Source: Citrobacter freundii (GTDB lineage: Bacteria; Bacteroidota; Bacteroidia; Chitinophagales; Chitinophagaceae). Taken from it: a stretch of 64,000 bases of DNA. The first letter of the stretch is position 1, and every line of letters begins with the position of its first letter. The notes under the pieces are model-generated. The model was not told the origin of the DNA and made no database searches. It was given only the letters and a program-made list of their open reading frames with translations. The stretch is taken from the NCBI GenBank assembly GCA_003243445.1, contig QFQQ01000012.1, positions 62,001 through 126,000 on the forward strand, read 5' to 3'. Made by a program: the position numbers and the translations under genes. Positions 54,067-63,942 of the stretch are shown here, piece by piece.

Positions 54067-55602
54067 TTAGTATTTGTCGTTTTGTTTCAGGTTTGGATTA
54101 TTCAGCACTTCTGTTTGCGGGATCGGAAGGCGAACGTGTTTGCCCACAATGAAATTCAGGAAATCGGGATCTCTTTGTGCAACCACATTTACTTTAGCCT
54201 GTGTTTCCAGGTCACCCCAGCGTTTCAGATCTGCCCAGCGTACGCTCTCGCCGCAAAGCTCCAGTACCCGTTCTACCTTGATACGATCACGGAAAGCATC
54301 TTTGCTCAACAATGATGCAGGCTGACCTATGGCAAGCGGAGACATATTTGCTCTTGCACGAACGGTATTCACGTAATTCGCCGCGGCGCTTGTCTGGTCA
54401 AGTTCATTCAGCGTTTCAGCATACATCAGCAGGATATCTGCATAGCGGATCAGACGGACGTTGTTTTGTGCAAAGTAGTCTTCATTTGTTCTGAAATAAT
54501 CACGCTGGTATTTTCTGAACCATGCTTCATCATTATTCCATTCCCAGTTACGGCCGTACACTTTGTCACCAAAGTCTGCCTGCAAGGCCGGATAGAACAA
54601 GGAATAACGAAGACGAGGATCCAGGGCATTACCAACTGTTTTTTCTTTTTTGAATTCATCCACCAGCCAGTAGCGCGCCTGGCCATCGCTCCAGCCAATG
54701 CCGCGTGGTGCGAAGAACTGTGCGCGGTTGTGGCCCATGTTCTGGTTCGGATCATCGCCATCGCCGCCTTTGTTCACATCAGAGAATTGTATTTCAAATA
54801 CTGATTCTTTATTGTTCTCGTTGGTGTGCGTGAAATTGTCCTGGAAGTTTGGAACGAGTTCATATTTACCTGCGCCGGCTCCGGTGAAGAAATAATCCAG
54901 TGCAGTTTTTGCCTGCTGCCATTTGTGCTGTTGCATGTAAGTACGTGCCAGGAAACCATTGCAGGCGCCTTTTGTAGGACGGCCAATATTTGCATCATCC
55001 CATTTTTCGGGCAATACAGCCAGTGCTTCAGTGAGATCTTTCTCAATCTGCGCCCATACTTCAGCTACCGGATGCTGGGCAGGAAGATCGTCTGGTTTTG
55101 ATGGCTCAAGCACGAGCGGAATATTTTCCCAAAGCAATGCCGCATAGTAGTAATGCAATGCTCTCAGGAATTTTGCCTGCGCCAGTATCCGGTCTTTCTT
55201 GGTGTTATCCGTGAATGTAATATCCGGAACATTTGCCAGCACCTGGTTACAACGGAATACTGCTTTATAAATATCACGCCATGTGTTCGCATTGCCTTCC
55301 CAGAAGTTATAATTCACATATTGAAAACGTGTCCAGTCGGCCAGCTCTATCCAGGGACTTTTACTGCAACCTTCATCTGAAGTGAGATCGAGACGGAAGT
55401 AGATCCAGCGTGCCCATACACCGGGTTTGTAGAACATGGCATAAGCAGCATTCACGCCTTTCTCTGCATCGGCCTCAGTTTTCCAGAATTGTTCTTCCGT
55501 AATGGTATTGGGGTTTTCAACATTCAGCTGGTCCTTTTTACAGGATGACAGCATGAACGTCACGAAGCTTATTGCGAATAATATTTTTATTGACTTTTTC
55601 AT
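54067..55602 (-). CDS. SusD/RagB-type lipoprotein of the PUL
   Basis: 511 residues. Lipobox MLSSC with the cysteine at about residue 21, followed by the canonical NPNTITEEQFWKTEADAEKGVNAAY start. TPR-like helices (AKFLRALHYYYAALLWENIPLV; NGFLARTYMQQHKWQQAK) and the C-terminal RYADILLMYAETLNEL plus ERVLELCGESVRWADLKRWG signature complete the SusD pattern. It binds oligosaccharide on the surface over the adjacent SusC. A 119-base gap with a repeat separates susC from susD. Confidence 0.93.
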   Translation of the reverse strand: MKKSIKILFAISFVTFMLSSCKKDQLNVENPNTITEEQFWKTEADAEKGVNAAYAMFYKPGVWARWIYFRLDLTSDEGCSKSPWIELADWTRFQYVNYNFWEGNANTWRDIYKAVFRCNQVLANVPDITFTDNTKKDRILAQAKFLRALHYYYAALLWENIPLVLEPSKPDDLPAQHPVAEVWAQIEKDLTEALAVLPEKWDDANIGRPTKGACNGFLARTYMQQHKWQQAKTALDYFFTGAGAGKYELVPNFQDNFTHTNENNKESVFEIQFSDVNKGGDGDDPNQNMGHNRAQFFAPRGIGWSDGQARYWLVDEFKKEKTVGNALDPRLRYSLFYPALQADFGDKVYGRNWEWNNDEAWFRKYQRDYFRTNEDYFAQNNVRLIRYADILLMYAETLNELDQTSAAANYVNTVRARANMSPLAIGQPASLLSKDAFRDRIKVERVLELCGESVRWADLKRWGDLETQAKVNVVAQRDPDFLNFIVGKHVRLPIPQTEVLNNPNLKQNDKY

Positions 55603-55638
55603 ACGTAATAATGTTAGGTCAAAAGATTTTGTCTCTCG

Positions 55639-55718
55639 TTTGAAAGTTTAAAGGTTTAATGTTTAAAGGATAGTACCCATCCGCAGAACTTTAAACGGTT
55701 AAACTTTAAACCTTTGAA
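55639..55718. repeat. Inverted repeat between susC and susD
   Basis: Short GTTTAAAGG units on the left (55639-55669) mirror CTTTAAACGG and CTTTAAACCTTTG on the right (55688-55718), giving an imperfect stem with an 18-base loop in the gap between the two co-oriented genes. It could set the relative amounts of SusC and SusD by partial termination or mRNA end protection. Confidence 0.55.
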
Positions 55719-55721
55719 CTT

Positions 55722-58700
55722 TTAGAATCCAAACTGCAATCCCGCAGAATACATTTTGAGGTTAGGGAATTGGAAACTGTACACACCTCTTTCAAACATA
55801 TTTCCGTTGTTGAATTCAGGATCAAGTCCGCCGAAGTTGGTGATCGTGATCAGGTTCTGACCGGATACAGTGATCTGCGCGTTTGCAAAACCGATCTTTT
55901 TCACCCATGCATCAGGGAGATTGTAAGACAGGCTTACATATTTCAACCGCATGAATGATCCGCTTTCCAGCCAGCGGTTGCTGTCGCCTCTTGAATTCAG
56001 TGTTGAAGCATACAACGCACGTGGTGTTTTTGTATTCGTGTTATCAGGTGTCCATGGATTAATGCCTGCGCGATAATTGGAGTTATCGTCAAAACGATCA
56101 ACAAGACTTCTGTAACCATTGTACACCGTTGAACCAAATGAACCGAACCAGTTCATGGAAAATTCGAAATTCTTATAAGAGGCACCCATGTTCAGGCCAA
56201 GTTCGAAATCAGCCCAGGGGCTTCCCAATACCACTTTATCATCATTGGTGATCTGACCATCACCGTTATGATCTACAAAACGTACATCACCAGGTTTTGC
56301 CGTAGGCTGGATAACGATGCCGTCTTTGTTTTTGTAATTATCAACTTCCTGCTGGGATTGGAAAAGACCGTCTGTTTCCAGCAGGTACCACATTGCTGCG
56401 GGGCTTCCGAGTTTGGTAGCGGTTGTGCCGGTGAAGATATCATTGCGGCCATAACCAAGATTCAGGATCTTATTGCGAAGCGTGGTCAGGTTAGCTGTTA
56501 CATAATAACTGAAATCTTTTCCTTTTCCGTTATAGGTGGCGGCAAATTCAAAACCCGTGTTGCGGAGACTCGCTGCATTTACGGCAGGGTTACCGCCATC
56601 ATTACCGGTCGTCATCAGGATCGGCATGTAAGTGAGAACGTCGGTTGTTTTTGCAATGAAGTATTCTGCGGTGATGGAAAGTTTGTTATCAAGCACCGTC
56701 GCATCCACGCCAAAGTTTGTCTGTGTCAGTTTTTCCCAACGGAGATTCTGATTTGCCAGTCTCACCTGTGTAGCACCGGGGAAGATATTCTGACCGACAC
56801 CCATTGCGATGGTGGAGAATGTATTGATCACCGGCAGATAATCCCAGTTGCCCAATGCGCTGCTGCTTCCGAGTGTACCATGGCTCACGCGGAGTTTCAG
56901 GTCATTTACAAAGGTTGATTTAAAGAAATCTTCATTGCTGATCCGCCAAGCGGCAGATACGGAAGGAAATGTTCCCCACTGATCATTGCGGCCTAAGCGG
57001 GAAGATCCGTCATAACGGATCACACCGTTCACGATATACCTATCATCGTAGTTGTATTCCACGCGTCCGAGATAAGATAACAGAACTGATTTTTGTAAAT
57101 AACCACCTGTTTGCGGTTCGCTTCCCTGGTCAAGTACCCAGTAGTAAGAACCGGTGGAGGAATTCTGAAGGATATTGCGTTTCGTTCCCCAGACCTGGCC
57201 ATAGTTATCGCGCTGATAGGTCTGACCAGCCACTGCATTCACAGAATGCTTGCCGAAGCGTTTGTTGGCAGAAAGCGTATTTTCAACGAGTATGGATTGG
57301 AAACGCGCCCTGTTTTCGTTATAGATTGCCGGATCATAAGCCTGGTTCAGCGTCCAGTTACCTTCTTTTCTTTTATAGAGATAATTATCGGCGCTGGTTT
57401 CATAACCAAAGTTGGCGCGGTATTTCAACCATGGGCGTAATTTCAATTCACCCCAGATATTACCACGAACCCGGAAGTTCTCATTTGTGCGGTCTTCGAG
57501 ATCCGCGATGGCAACAGGGTTTGTTCCAAATGTACGTGCGCGGCTTTCGCTGCCATAACCATATCCGCCCGGATTAGCCGGATCATAAATCGGAATGGTT
57601 GGTAATAAACGGACAACATCTGCATAAGGATTGCCGGACATTTCATCTGATTTTGCATTGCTGAGCGCGAGGTTTTCCCCGAAGCTGAAAATGCCTTTAC
57701 TGCCTTGTGCATTCACGCGGAAGCTGTAACGTTTGAACCCGGTACTGATCACGGTTCCTTTGTTGTCAAAGTAGTTCGCAGATACCATGTAGCTGCCGTT
57801 CTCGCCACCGCCTGAGAAACCAACATTGTAATCCTGCATGGAGCCTGTCTGGAATGCAGCATCCTGCCAGTCGGTATTTACATCGAGATTAAGATTCTGA
57901 CGGGGAACACCGGCGTTATCATAGGCCATGTAATTCAGCTTCACGAATTCGTCTTTACCGGCAAGATCATAACGTGGCGTTTGCTGAATGCTTGTTTTGG
58001 CGGAGAAGTCAACTTTCATTGGACCTTTCCGTCCTTTTTTCGTGGTAACGATGATCACACCATTTGCCGCGCGTGATCCGTAGATCGCTGCGGCGGATGC
58101 GTCTTTTAAGATCTGGATGGATTCAACATCGTTTGGATTGAAATCACGGTTAGCAGTGGTGATCATTCCATCAATTACATACAATGGATTGGTGCCGGTA
58201 AGATTTTTCAGACCGCGGATCTCCACGCGTGCTTCAGAGCCAGGTTGCCCGCCACCGCGAACAAGCACGCCTGTTGCAAGACCCTGCATTGCTTCGCCGA
58301 TCGTTGTAGCCTGACGCTTGGTCACTTCCCCGGCAGGTACGGTTGCAATCGCACCGGTCAGGTCTCTTTTACGTTGTGAACCATAACCTACTACAACCAC
58401 TTCGCCAAGATCTCCGGCGCCTTGTTGCAGTTCCATATTAATCGTTGATTGCCCGTTCACCGTTGTTTCCTTGCTGCCGTAACCAACAATGCTGAAGACC
58501 AGTGTGGCCTGTGCATTGCTGACCCGCAGTGTATAATTACCACCAGCATCAGTGCTCGTGCCTGAAGACGTTCCCTTTACGGTAACGCTCACGCCTTCGA
58601 GTGCTTCGCCTTTCTGATTGGTAACTTTTCCTGTAACGGTTTGTGTTGTTTGTGCTGATAATAGTTGCGTGAAGAACAGTGCGATCAGCAAGAGAGCAGC

Positions 58701-58778
58701 ATTGATCCTGCTGTGTACCTTCTGTTGGGAACATGCTGGTGCATGACAAAAGGTTGGTGCTAATGACCTTTTTCTCAT
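55722..58778 (-). CDS. SusC-type TonB-dependent receptor of the PUL
   Basis: 1018 residues from the ATG at 58778; the longer frame starts with a TTG. After a signal sequence comes a carboxypeptidase-like domain (VTGKVTNQKGEALEGVSVTVKG) and the plug with LYVIDGMITTA and DVESIQILKDASAAAIYGSRAANGVIIVTTKKG. A barrel follows, ending in MYSAGLQFGF. No STN domain is present, in contrast to the other SusC of the window, so this one is not FecIR-controlled and is presumably driven by the divergent two-component genes. Confidence 0.94.
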   Translation of the reverse strand: MRKRSLAPTFCHAPACSQQKVHSRINAALLLIALFFTQLLSAQTTQTVTGKVTNQKGEALEGVSVTVKGTSSGTSTDAGGNYTLRVSNAQATLVFSIVGYGSKETTVNGQSTINMELQQGAGDLGEVVVVGYGSQRKRDLTGAIATVPAGEVTKRQATTIGEAMQGLATGVLVRGGGQPGSEARVEIRGLKNLTGTNPLYVIDGMITTANRDFNPNDVESIQILKDASAAAIYGSRAANGVIIVTTKKGRKGPMKVDFSAKTSIQQTPRYDLAGKDEFVKLNYMAYDNAGVPRQNLNLDVNTDWQDAAFQTGSMQDYNVGFSGGGENGSYMVSANYFDNKGTVISTGFKRYSFRVNAQGSKGIFSFGENLALSNAKSDEMSGNPYADVVRLLPTIPIYDPANPGGYGYGSESRARTFGTNPVAIADLEDRTNENFRVRGNIWGELKLRPWLKYRANFGYETSADNYLYKRKEGNWTLNQAYDPAIYNENRARFQSILVENTLSANKRFGKHSVNAVAGQTYQRDNYGQVWGTKRNILQNSSTGSYYWVLDQGSEPQTGGYLQKSVLLSYLGRVEYNYDDRYIVNGVIRYDGSSRLGRNDQWGTFPSVSAAWRISNEDFFKSTFVNDLKLRVSHGTLGSSSALGNWDYLPVINTFSTIAMGVGQNIFPGATQVRLANQNLRWEKLTQTNFGVDATVLDNKLSITAEYFIAKTTDVLTYMPILMTTGNDGGNPAVNAASLRNTGFEFAATYNGKGKDFSYYVTANLTTLRNKILNLGYGRNDIFTGTTATKLGSPAAMWYLLETDGLFQSQQEVDNYKNKDGIVIQPTAKPGDVRFVDHNGDGQITNDDKVVLGSPWADFELGLNMGASYKNFEFSMNWFGSFGSTVYNGYRSLVDRFDDNSNYRAGINPWTPDNTNTKTPRALYASTLNSRGDSNRWLESGSFMRLKYVSLSYNLPDAWVKKIGFANAQITVSGQNLITITNFGGLDPEFNNGNMFERGVYSFQFPNLKMYSAGLQFGF

Positions 58779-58815
58779 AAATGGCAAGTATTGGTTAGAA
58801 ATAATGGTTTAGAAA

Positions 58816-58848
58816 CCAAATAAAATATTGGACTAAGTTGAGACAAAC
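58816..58848 (-). promoter_or_regulatory. Candidate promoter of the susC-led PUL operon
   Basis: On the minus strand a TTTG (58845-58848) is followed about 21 bases later by TTATTTGG (58816-58823), near the Bacteroidota TTTG/TAnnTTTG pattern but not matching it fully. It lies 38 bases before the susC start. Confidence 0.3.
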
Positions 58849-58907
58849 TTTTCTGTGGTCAATGCCCGTTTATCGCATTATTTGGTGAATTTGTCTCAGC
58901 TTTGGGA

Positions 58908-59019
58908 GAACGATGGCAGATGACTGATGACCGTTGGCCGAAAGCCTTCCTTAACCTGAAAACACTTTTCCTTTTAAGCTGTTTTTCGGCCAACGGCCAT
59001 CAATCATCTGCCATCGAAC
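58908..59019. repeat. Inverted-repeat element in the divergent PUL regulator region
   Basis: Arms about 58908-58943 and 58984-59017 mirror each other: GATGGCAGATGACTGATGAC, CGTTGGCCGAAA against TTTCGGCCAACGG, CCATCAATCATCTGCCATC. It belongs to the GATGnCCGATG repeat family. It lies in the 320-base gap between divergent susC and the sensor-kinase gene, 80 bases before the latter's start. Confidence 0.7.
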
Positions 59020-59098
59020 AAATACCGGGGAGTACGTCTATGAGAAACATGTGTCGTTTTTTGAGTAAGTTCGCTCCGTTGTAAATGCTGACTGCTAT

Positions 59099-62000
59099 AT
59101 GAGAGTATTGACATTATTGATATTATGCTTATTAAGTTATGGCCACATAACGGGACAGTCATATTATTTTACGCATTACCAGGTGGAGAACGGGCTTTCC
59201 AATAATGCCGTGATCTGCAGTCTTCAGGATCATAATGGGTTTTTGTGGTTTGGAACAAAGGATGGGCTTAACCGTTTTGATGGTTATTCTTTCAAGATCT
59301 TCCGGAATGATGCAGGCGATTCCAATTCCATCGGCAGTAATTATATATATAGTATACATGAAGACCGGGCCGGTGTGCTGTGGGTCGGTTGTGACCGCGG
59401 ATTATTCATGTACGATGCAACAGGTGAGAACTTTTGTAAAGTAAAGGGCGCACCGCTTACAGAGATCCTGGATATACAAGGAGACAACAACGGTGGGATC
59501 TGGTTTATTTCAAGATTGGTTTTATATTATTATGTACCGGCAACCGGCGTATTGAAGGCATTTGATCAACCGGGCCACCTGGAAGTTTCTTCTGTATGTT
59601 CAATGGCGAACGGTGAACTATGGCTTTCTTCGGCGAGTGGTACCATTCATCGCCTGCCTGCTACCGGCCCGGATGTGAAAGGTTGGGATGTGTTTGACCA
59701 TAGCGGCCCCACTGTCAACAACTGGATCGAAAAGATCTACGATGCGGGAAATGGCCGTATACTCGTTGGTACATCCAAGCAGGGCGCAAAACTTTTTAAT
59801 ACACGCAATGGTTCTTATAAAGATATACTGGATCATACCGAAGAGGAACCCGAGATCTTTGTAAGGGATTTTATCCGGCAATCAGATAATGAATACTGGA
59901 TCGCAACGGAAGCAGGGATTTTTATTTATGATGATCTTACCGGAAAGTCCATCAACCTGAAAAAACATTATAACAATCCTTATTCTATTTCAGATAACGC
60001 GATCTATACATTTTGCAGGGATAAGGAAGGCGGGATCTGGGCGGGTACTTATTTCGGCGGCATCAATTATTATCCCAAAGCCTATACAAGTTTTAAAAAA
60101 TTCTTTCCGCAGTCGGATGGTCATTCCATCAGCGGTAATGCGGTGCGTGAGATCGTGAGTGATAAAGAAGGTAATTTATGGATCGGTACAGAAGATGCGG
60201 GATTGAATAAATTTCAACCTGCCACAGGTTTATTTACCAATTATAACAACTCCACTTCGCATCCGCTTTCGTCTTCCAATATACATGGGCTACTCGTGTA
60301 TCAGAATGAACTATGGGTCGGAACTTTTCATCGTGGCCTGGATGTGCTCGATCTGAAAACCGGTAAACGGCTCCGTCATTATTCCGTTGCCACGCATAAC
60401 CTGCGAAGCGATTTTATTTATTGCTTTTTGGAAACAAAAAAAGGAAGACTGATCGTCGCCACTGATCGCGGGTTGAGCTGGTATAATAAAGAGAAAGACG
60501 ATTTTGATCTTATCAGGGAAGCGCCGGATAATTTTTATACCATATTATATGAAGATCATTCGGGAACCATCTGGGCCGGCACATACGCGGATGGTGTCCA
60601 TTGGTTCAACCCGGAGACAGGGAAAAGCGGCCATTACAGGTATGAACCCGGAAAGCCGGGTAGTTTGGGTGGCAATCGTGTCAACTGGATCTTTGAAGAC
60701 AGTCATAAGCAGCTATGGATCGCTACAGAAGGTGGTCTTTGCAAATTTGATCCCGGCAAACAGGACTTTGCTGTTCATACAACCAAAAATGGTTTTCCCA
60801 GTAACATTATGTATGCGGTGCTGGAAGATGGCAAACAGGATTTTTGGGTAAGTACATCAAAAGGCCTGGTGCGGTTTACTCCGGCAAATGGAAACATCAC
60901 CGTATTTACGCGCGCGCATGGCCTGCTCAATGATCAGTTCAATTATAATTCGGCGTATAAAGATCCTTCCGGGCGTATGTATTTCGGCAGCGTGAAAGGA
61001 ATGATCAGTTTTCATCCGGATGAATTTATCAGGAACAATTTTATTTTACCTGTGTACATCACCGGCTTCCAGGTGTATGACAAGGAACTTGCGATCAATA
61101 AAGAAGGCTCGCCGTTACAGCAATCTATTACGTATACACAAACGATCACGCTCACGCATAACCAAAGTTCTTTCAGCATTGACTTTGCCGCGCTTAGTTA
61201 TACGGCGCCGGATATGACAGAGTATGCGTTCCGCATGGAAGGATTGAATAAAGAGTGGACTTATCTTAAAACAAACAGGAAAGCATATTTTACCAAGCTA
61301 TCACCCGGAACATATGTATTTCATGTAAAGGCGAGCAATAGTGGTGGTGAATGGAAATGCAGGCCCGCCTCGCTTACGATCCGGATACTGCCGCCGTTCT
61401 GGGCAAGTTCATGGGCGTATTTATTGTATAGCGTGGCAGCCACGGCCATTGTTTTGCTGGTGATCAGGAGTTATCACCGCAGGGCGGAAGCAAAGAACCG
61501 CCGTAAACTGGAATTGCTGGAGCACGAAAAAGAAAAAGAGATCTACCAGGCAAAGATCGAGTTCTTTACCAATGTGGCACATGAGATCCGCACACCGCTC
61601 ACGCTGATCAAAGGACCGATGGAACTGGTGATGAAACAAATTGAAACGGTGCCAGCCGTAAGCGGAAACCTTCAGATCATGCAGCGCAATATCGATCGCC
61701 TGCTTGATCTCACAACGCAATTGCTTGACTTCCGGAAGACAGAAACAAAAGGTTTCAGCCTTAGCTTTGTGAAAGCAAATATTGCTGAACTGATCTCTGA
61801 TGCTTATGTACGGTTCAAGCCAACGGCAGAACAAAAGCAGTTATCTTTTACCATGGATTCCGTACCTGCATTTTTTGCTTATGTGGATACGGAAGCATTC
61901 AATAAGATCATGAGTAATTTGCTTGACAATGCGGTTAAATACGCCGATAGTAAAGTACATATCAGGTTGGTCAGTGGGAGCGAACAGGATCCTTCATTCA

Positions 62001-62242
62001 GAGTGGAAATTGCGAATGACGGTTATATTATCCCTGCGGAAATGAAAGAAAAGATATTTGAAAGTTTTTTCCGGATCAATGAAAATGGCGGACAGGCAGG
62101 CAGCGGCATCGGTCTTGCGCTTGCACGCTCTCTTGCTGAGTTACATAAAGGACTGTTGTACCTGGAAGAGCCAAATGGCGCCATGAATGTATTTGTACTG
62201 GAATTGCCGGTTCACCAGGAAATAGAATTCAATTTAAGCTGA
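59099..62242 (+). CDS. PUL sensor histidine kinase (hybrid two-component type)
   Basis: 1047 residues. After a signal peptide, about 13 propeller blades of the two-component Reg_prop kind (NGFLWFGTKDGLNRFDG; GNLWIGTEDAGLNKF) form the periplasmic sensor, followed by a Y_Y_Y domain, one membrane helix near 765-790, and a kinase core with H828 in NVAHEIRTPLTL, the N box LLDNAVKYA and the G box GSGIGLALARSL. The protein ends after the ATPase domain. In usual Bacteroidota PUL regulators a receiver and AraC domain are fused on; here they are encoded by the next gene. It likely senses an oligosaccharide of the PUL substrate and controls the divergent susC operon. Confidence 0.93.
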   Translation: MRVLTLLILCLLSYGHITGQSYYFTHYQVENGLSNNAVICSLQDHNGFLWFGTKDGLNRFDGYSFKIFRNDAGDSNSIGSNYIYSIHEDRAGVLWVGCDRGLFMYDATGENFCKVKGAPLTEILDIQGDNNGGIWFISRLVLYYYVPATGVLKAFDQPGHLEVSSVCSMANGELWLSSASGTIHRLPATGPDVKGWDVFDHSGPTVNNWIEKIYDAGNGRILVGTSKQGAKLFNTRNGSYKDILDHTEEEPEIFVRDFIRQSDNEYWIATEAGIFIYDDLTGKSINLKKHYNNPYSISDNAIYTFCRDKEGGIWAGTYFGGINYYPKAYTSFKKFFPQSDGHSISGNAVREIVSDKEGNLWIGTEDAGLNKFQPATGLFTNYNNSTSHPLSSSNIHGLLVYQNELWVGTFHRGLDVLDLKTGKRLRHYSVATHNLRSDFIYCFLETKKGRLIVATDRGLSWYNKEKDDFDLIREAPDNFYTILYEDHSGTIWAGTYADGVHWFNPETGKSGHYRYEPGKPGSLGGNRVNWIFEDSHKQLWIATEGGLCKFDPGKQDFAVHTTKNGFPSNIMYAVLEDGKQDFWVSTSKGLVRFTPANGNITVFTRAHGLLNDQFNYNSAYKDPSGRMYFGSVKGMISFHPDEFIRNNFILPVYITGFQVYDKELAINKEGSPLQQSITYTQTITLTHNQSSFSIDFAALSYTAPDMTEYAFRMEGLNKEWTYLKTNRKAYFTKLSPGTYVFHVKASNSGGEWKCRPASLTIRILPPFWASSWAYLLYSVAATAIVLLVIRSYHRRAEAKNRRKLELLEHEKEKEIYQAKIEFFTNVAHEIRTPLTLIKGPMELVMKQIETVPAVSGNLQIMQRNIDRLLDLTTQLLDFRKTETKGFSLSFVKANIAELISDAYVRFKPTAEQKQLSFTMDSVPAFFAYVDTEAFNKIMSNLLDNAVKYADSKVHIRLVSGSEQDPSFRVEIANDGYIIPAEMKEKIFESFFRINENGGQAGSGIGLALARSLAELHKGLLYLEEPNGAMNVFVLELPVHQEIEFNLS

Positions 62243-62255
62243 TAAAAAATCAAAG

Positions 62256-63029
62256 ATGAAGCCCATCTTACTAATTGTAGACGATCATAAAGAAATACTC
62301 GATTTCGTTTCGGCATTCCTAAGCGAAAAATATACTGTGCTGACCGCCCCGAACGGCCAGCAGGCTATGAACATTATTGAAAAAGAAACGGTGCAACTTG
62401 TAGTAAGCGATATCATGATGCCGGTGATGGATGGGTATAAACTTTGCGCGAATATCAAATCAAATTTTGAATACAGTCATATTCCAGTGATCTTACTCAC
62501 AGCAAAAAATACATTGCAATCGAGAATTGAAGGACTGGAAACCGGTGCCGATGCCTATATCGAAAAGCCTTTTTCACCGGAACATTTACAGGTGCAGATC
62601 GCCAATCTTCTTTCCAACAGGAACAAGATCCGTGAATATTTTGCAAGCAGTCCGTTGGTGCATATCAAAACGATGGCCTATTCAAAAGCGGATGAGCAAT
62701 TCCTGGAAAAACTCAATGAGATCGTCTATAAAAATATTGAGAACACCGCCCTTAGTGTCGATCAACTGGCAGATAACCTGAACATGAGCCGCGCCTCCTT
62801 ATACAGGAAGATCAAAGCGATCTCGGATCTAACCCCCAACGAGCTGATCAATTTAACCAGACTAAAAAAAGCTGCGGAGCTGTTGGCGGAACATGAGTAC
62901 AGAATTTATGAAGTCGCGGAGATGACAGGCTTCAGTTCGCAAACCCACTTCGGCAAAAATTTCACAAAGCAATTTGGTATATCGCCAACGGAGTATGTTG
63001 CAATGAAAAGACCGGATAAGAAGAAATAG
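62256..63029 (+). CDS. Response regulator with AraC-type DNA-binding domain
   Basis: 257 residues. The receiver domain has the acidic pair IVDDHKE near 7-12, the phosphoacceptor D52 in VVSDIMMPVMDG, and the lysine in YIEKPFSPE near 105. The AraC helix-turn-helix pair (about 150-250) shows SVDQLADNLNMSRASLYRKIKA and IYEVAEMTGFSSQTHFGKNFTKQFGISPTEY. The gene starts 13 bases after the kinase stop and should act with it to switch the PUL. Both parts together equal the normal fused regulator. Confidence 0.93.
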   Translation: MKPILLIVDDHKEILDFVSAFLSEKYTVLTAPNGQQAMNIIEKETVQLVVSDIMMPVMDGYKLCANIKSNFEYSHIPVILLTAKNTLQSRIEGLETGADAYIEKPFSPEHLQVQIANLLSNRNKIREYFASSPLVHIKTMAYSKADEQFLEKLNEIVYKNIENTALSVDQLADNLNMSRASLYRKIKAISDLTPNELINLTRLKKAAELLAEHEYRIYEVAEMTGFSSQTHFGKNFTKQFGISPTEYVAMKRPDKKK

Positions 63030-63056
63030 CTAGTTTATGATCTGTTGCAGTTCTCT

Positions 63057-63097
63057 CTTACCCTTCATCCCGGCTTGCCGGTAATAAACCGCGGGGA
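63057..63097. repeat. Degenerate half of the TTACCGTC hairpin family
   Basis: CTTACCCTTCATCCCGGCTT then GCCGGTAATAAACCG matches the left half and loop of the hairpins at 9381 and 30574, but the mirrored right arm is not present. It lies after the response-regulator stop codon. Confidence 0.5.
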
Positions 63098-63138
63098 GCA
63101 GAAAGAATCTGTGTACTTCAAAAACCTCCAAACAGCGA

Positions 63139-63942
63139 TCACTCCCAGCTGTATAAAGTATTTCCTGCGAACACCCATTCCGGCGTTTGTAACTGGTCGC
63201 CAAAATTCAGGTCATACCAGGCAGTATTATTTTCCGGGTTCTTTAATATGTGAATGTCCTGCGCCGGCATATAGCTTTGCGCCAGCATAAACATTTTTTG
63301 CCCCGAAGGATTAACTGCAACATCCATTACTATTACTGCATGGCCGGGACTGCCACCTTTCACAAACATGTCACCGGGTTTTATGCGGGAAAGATTATGC
63401 ACTTTTTTCAACTCCCTGCTCAGGGATAATGTGCCGGCATAGCTGAAAACAGTTTCCAGGTACTGATCAAAGCTTTTGCGTGTATCGGATACAGCGGTGG
63501 TCTTTACTTTCTGAAGACGCGTTTTATTCAGCACAAAACGATACCCCTCGCGCCAGCTTTCGTAATCCATCTTTGTGCCATCGGTGGCATTGAAAGAGAT
63601 CTTGTTGTATTGGCCGCGACTGTAAAGATATTCGGCGTAAAGCCGGATAGCAGCATCGGCGCATTGCTGAAGATTTTTTTTGTCGACGCTGATGTCAAGA
63701 ACGGCGTATTGCGCGCCCTGGTAACGTTTGGCCGCGCCATTGTAGAGATACACCGTATTGTCCGTCTTCAATTTTATCTGTCTCAACCATTGTGGATAGG
63801 AATCTTCATCAGCGTTGATCCTTGTAAAGCCCGCCGGTGGCGGTATTTGTCCGGCTGTAGCATAGCCGGGTGCAATAGCCATCTGACTGCACTGGATGGA
63901 AATGATCGCAGGCAGCAGGGTATTCAGCAGATGATACCTCAT
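63139..63942 (-). CDS. DUF4846-family exported protein
   Basis: 267 residues from the ATG at 63942, which begins a plausible signal peptide (MRYHLLNTLLPAIISIQC); an ATG at 63963 would add seven residues. The DUF4846 pattern is clear: IPPPAGFTRIN, WLRQIKLK, DLQQC-like NLQQCADAAIRLYAEYLYSRG, SYAGTLSLSRELKKV, IKPGDMFVKGGSPGHAVIVMDVA, and MLAQSYMPAQDIHILKNP near the end. The late PGHA and AQSYMPAQ motifs recall cysteine-type amidase folds but with the catalytic site unproven. It stands alone and converges with the PUL response-regulator gene. Confidence 0.88.
   Translation of the reverse strand: MRYHLLNTLLPAIISIQCSQMAIAPGYATAGQIPPPAGFTRINADEDSYPQWLRQIKLKTDNTVYLYNGAAKRYQGAQYAVLDISVDKKNLQQCADAAIRLYAEYLYSRGQYNKISFNATDGTKMDYESWREGYRFVLNKTRLQKVKTTAVSDTRKSFDQYLETVFSYAGTLSLSRELKKVHNLSRIKPGDMFVKGGSPGHAVIVMDVAVNPSGQKMFMLAQSYMPAQDIHILKNPENNTAWYDLNFGDQLQTPEWVFAGNTLYSWE

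Noticed and set aside
56268..56918. A 216-codon plus-strand ORF inside the PUL susC
   Set aside because: Antisense shadow of a conserved TonB-receptor gene with no family pattern.
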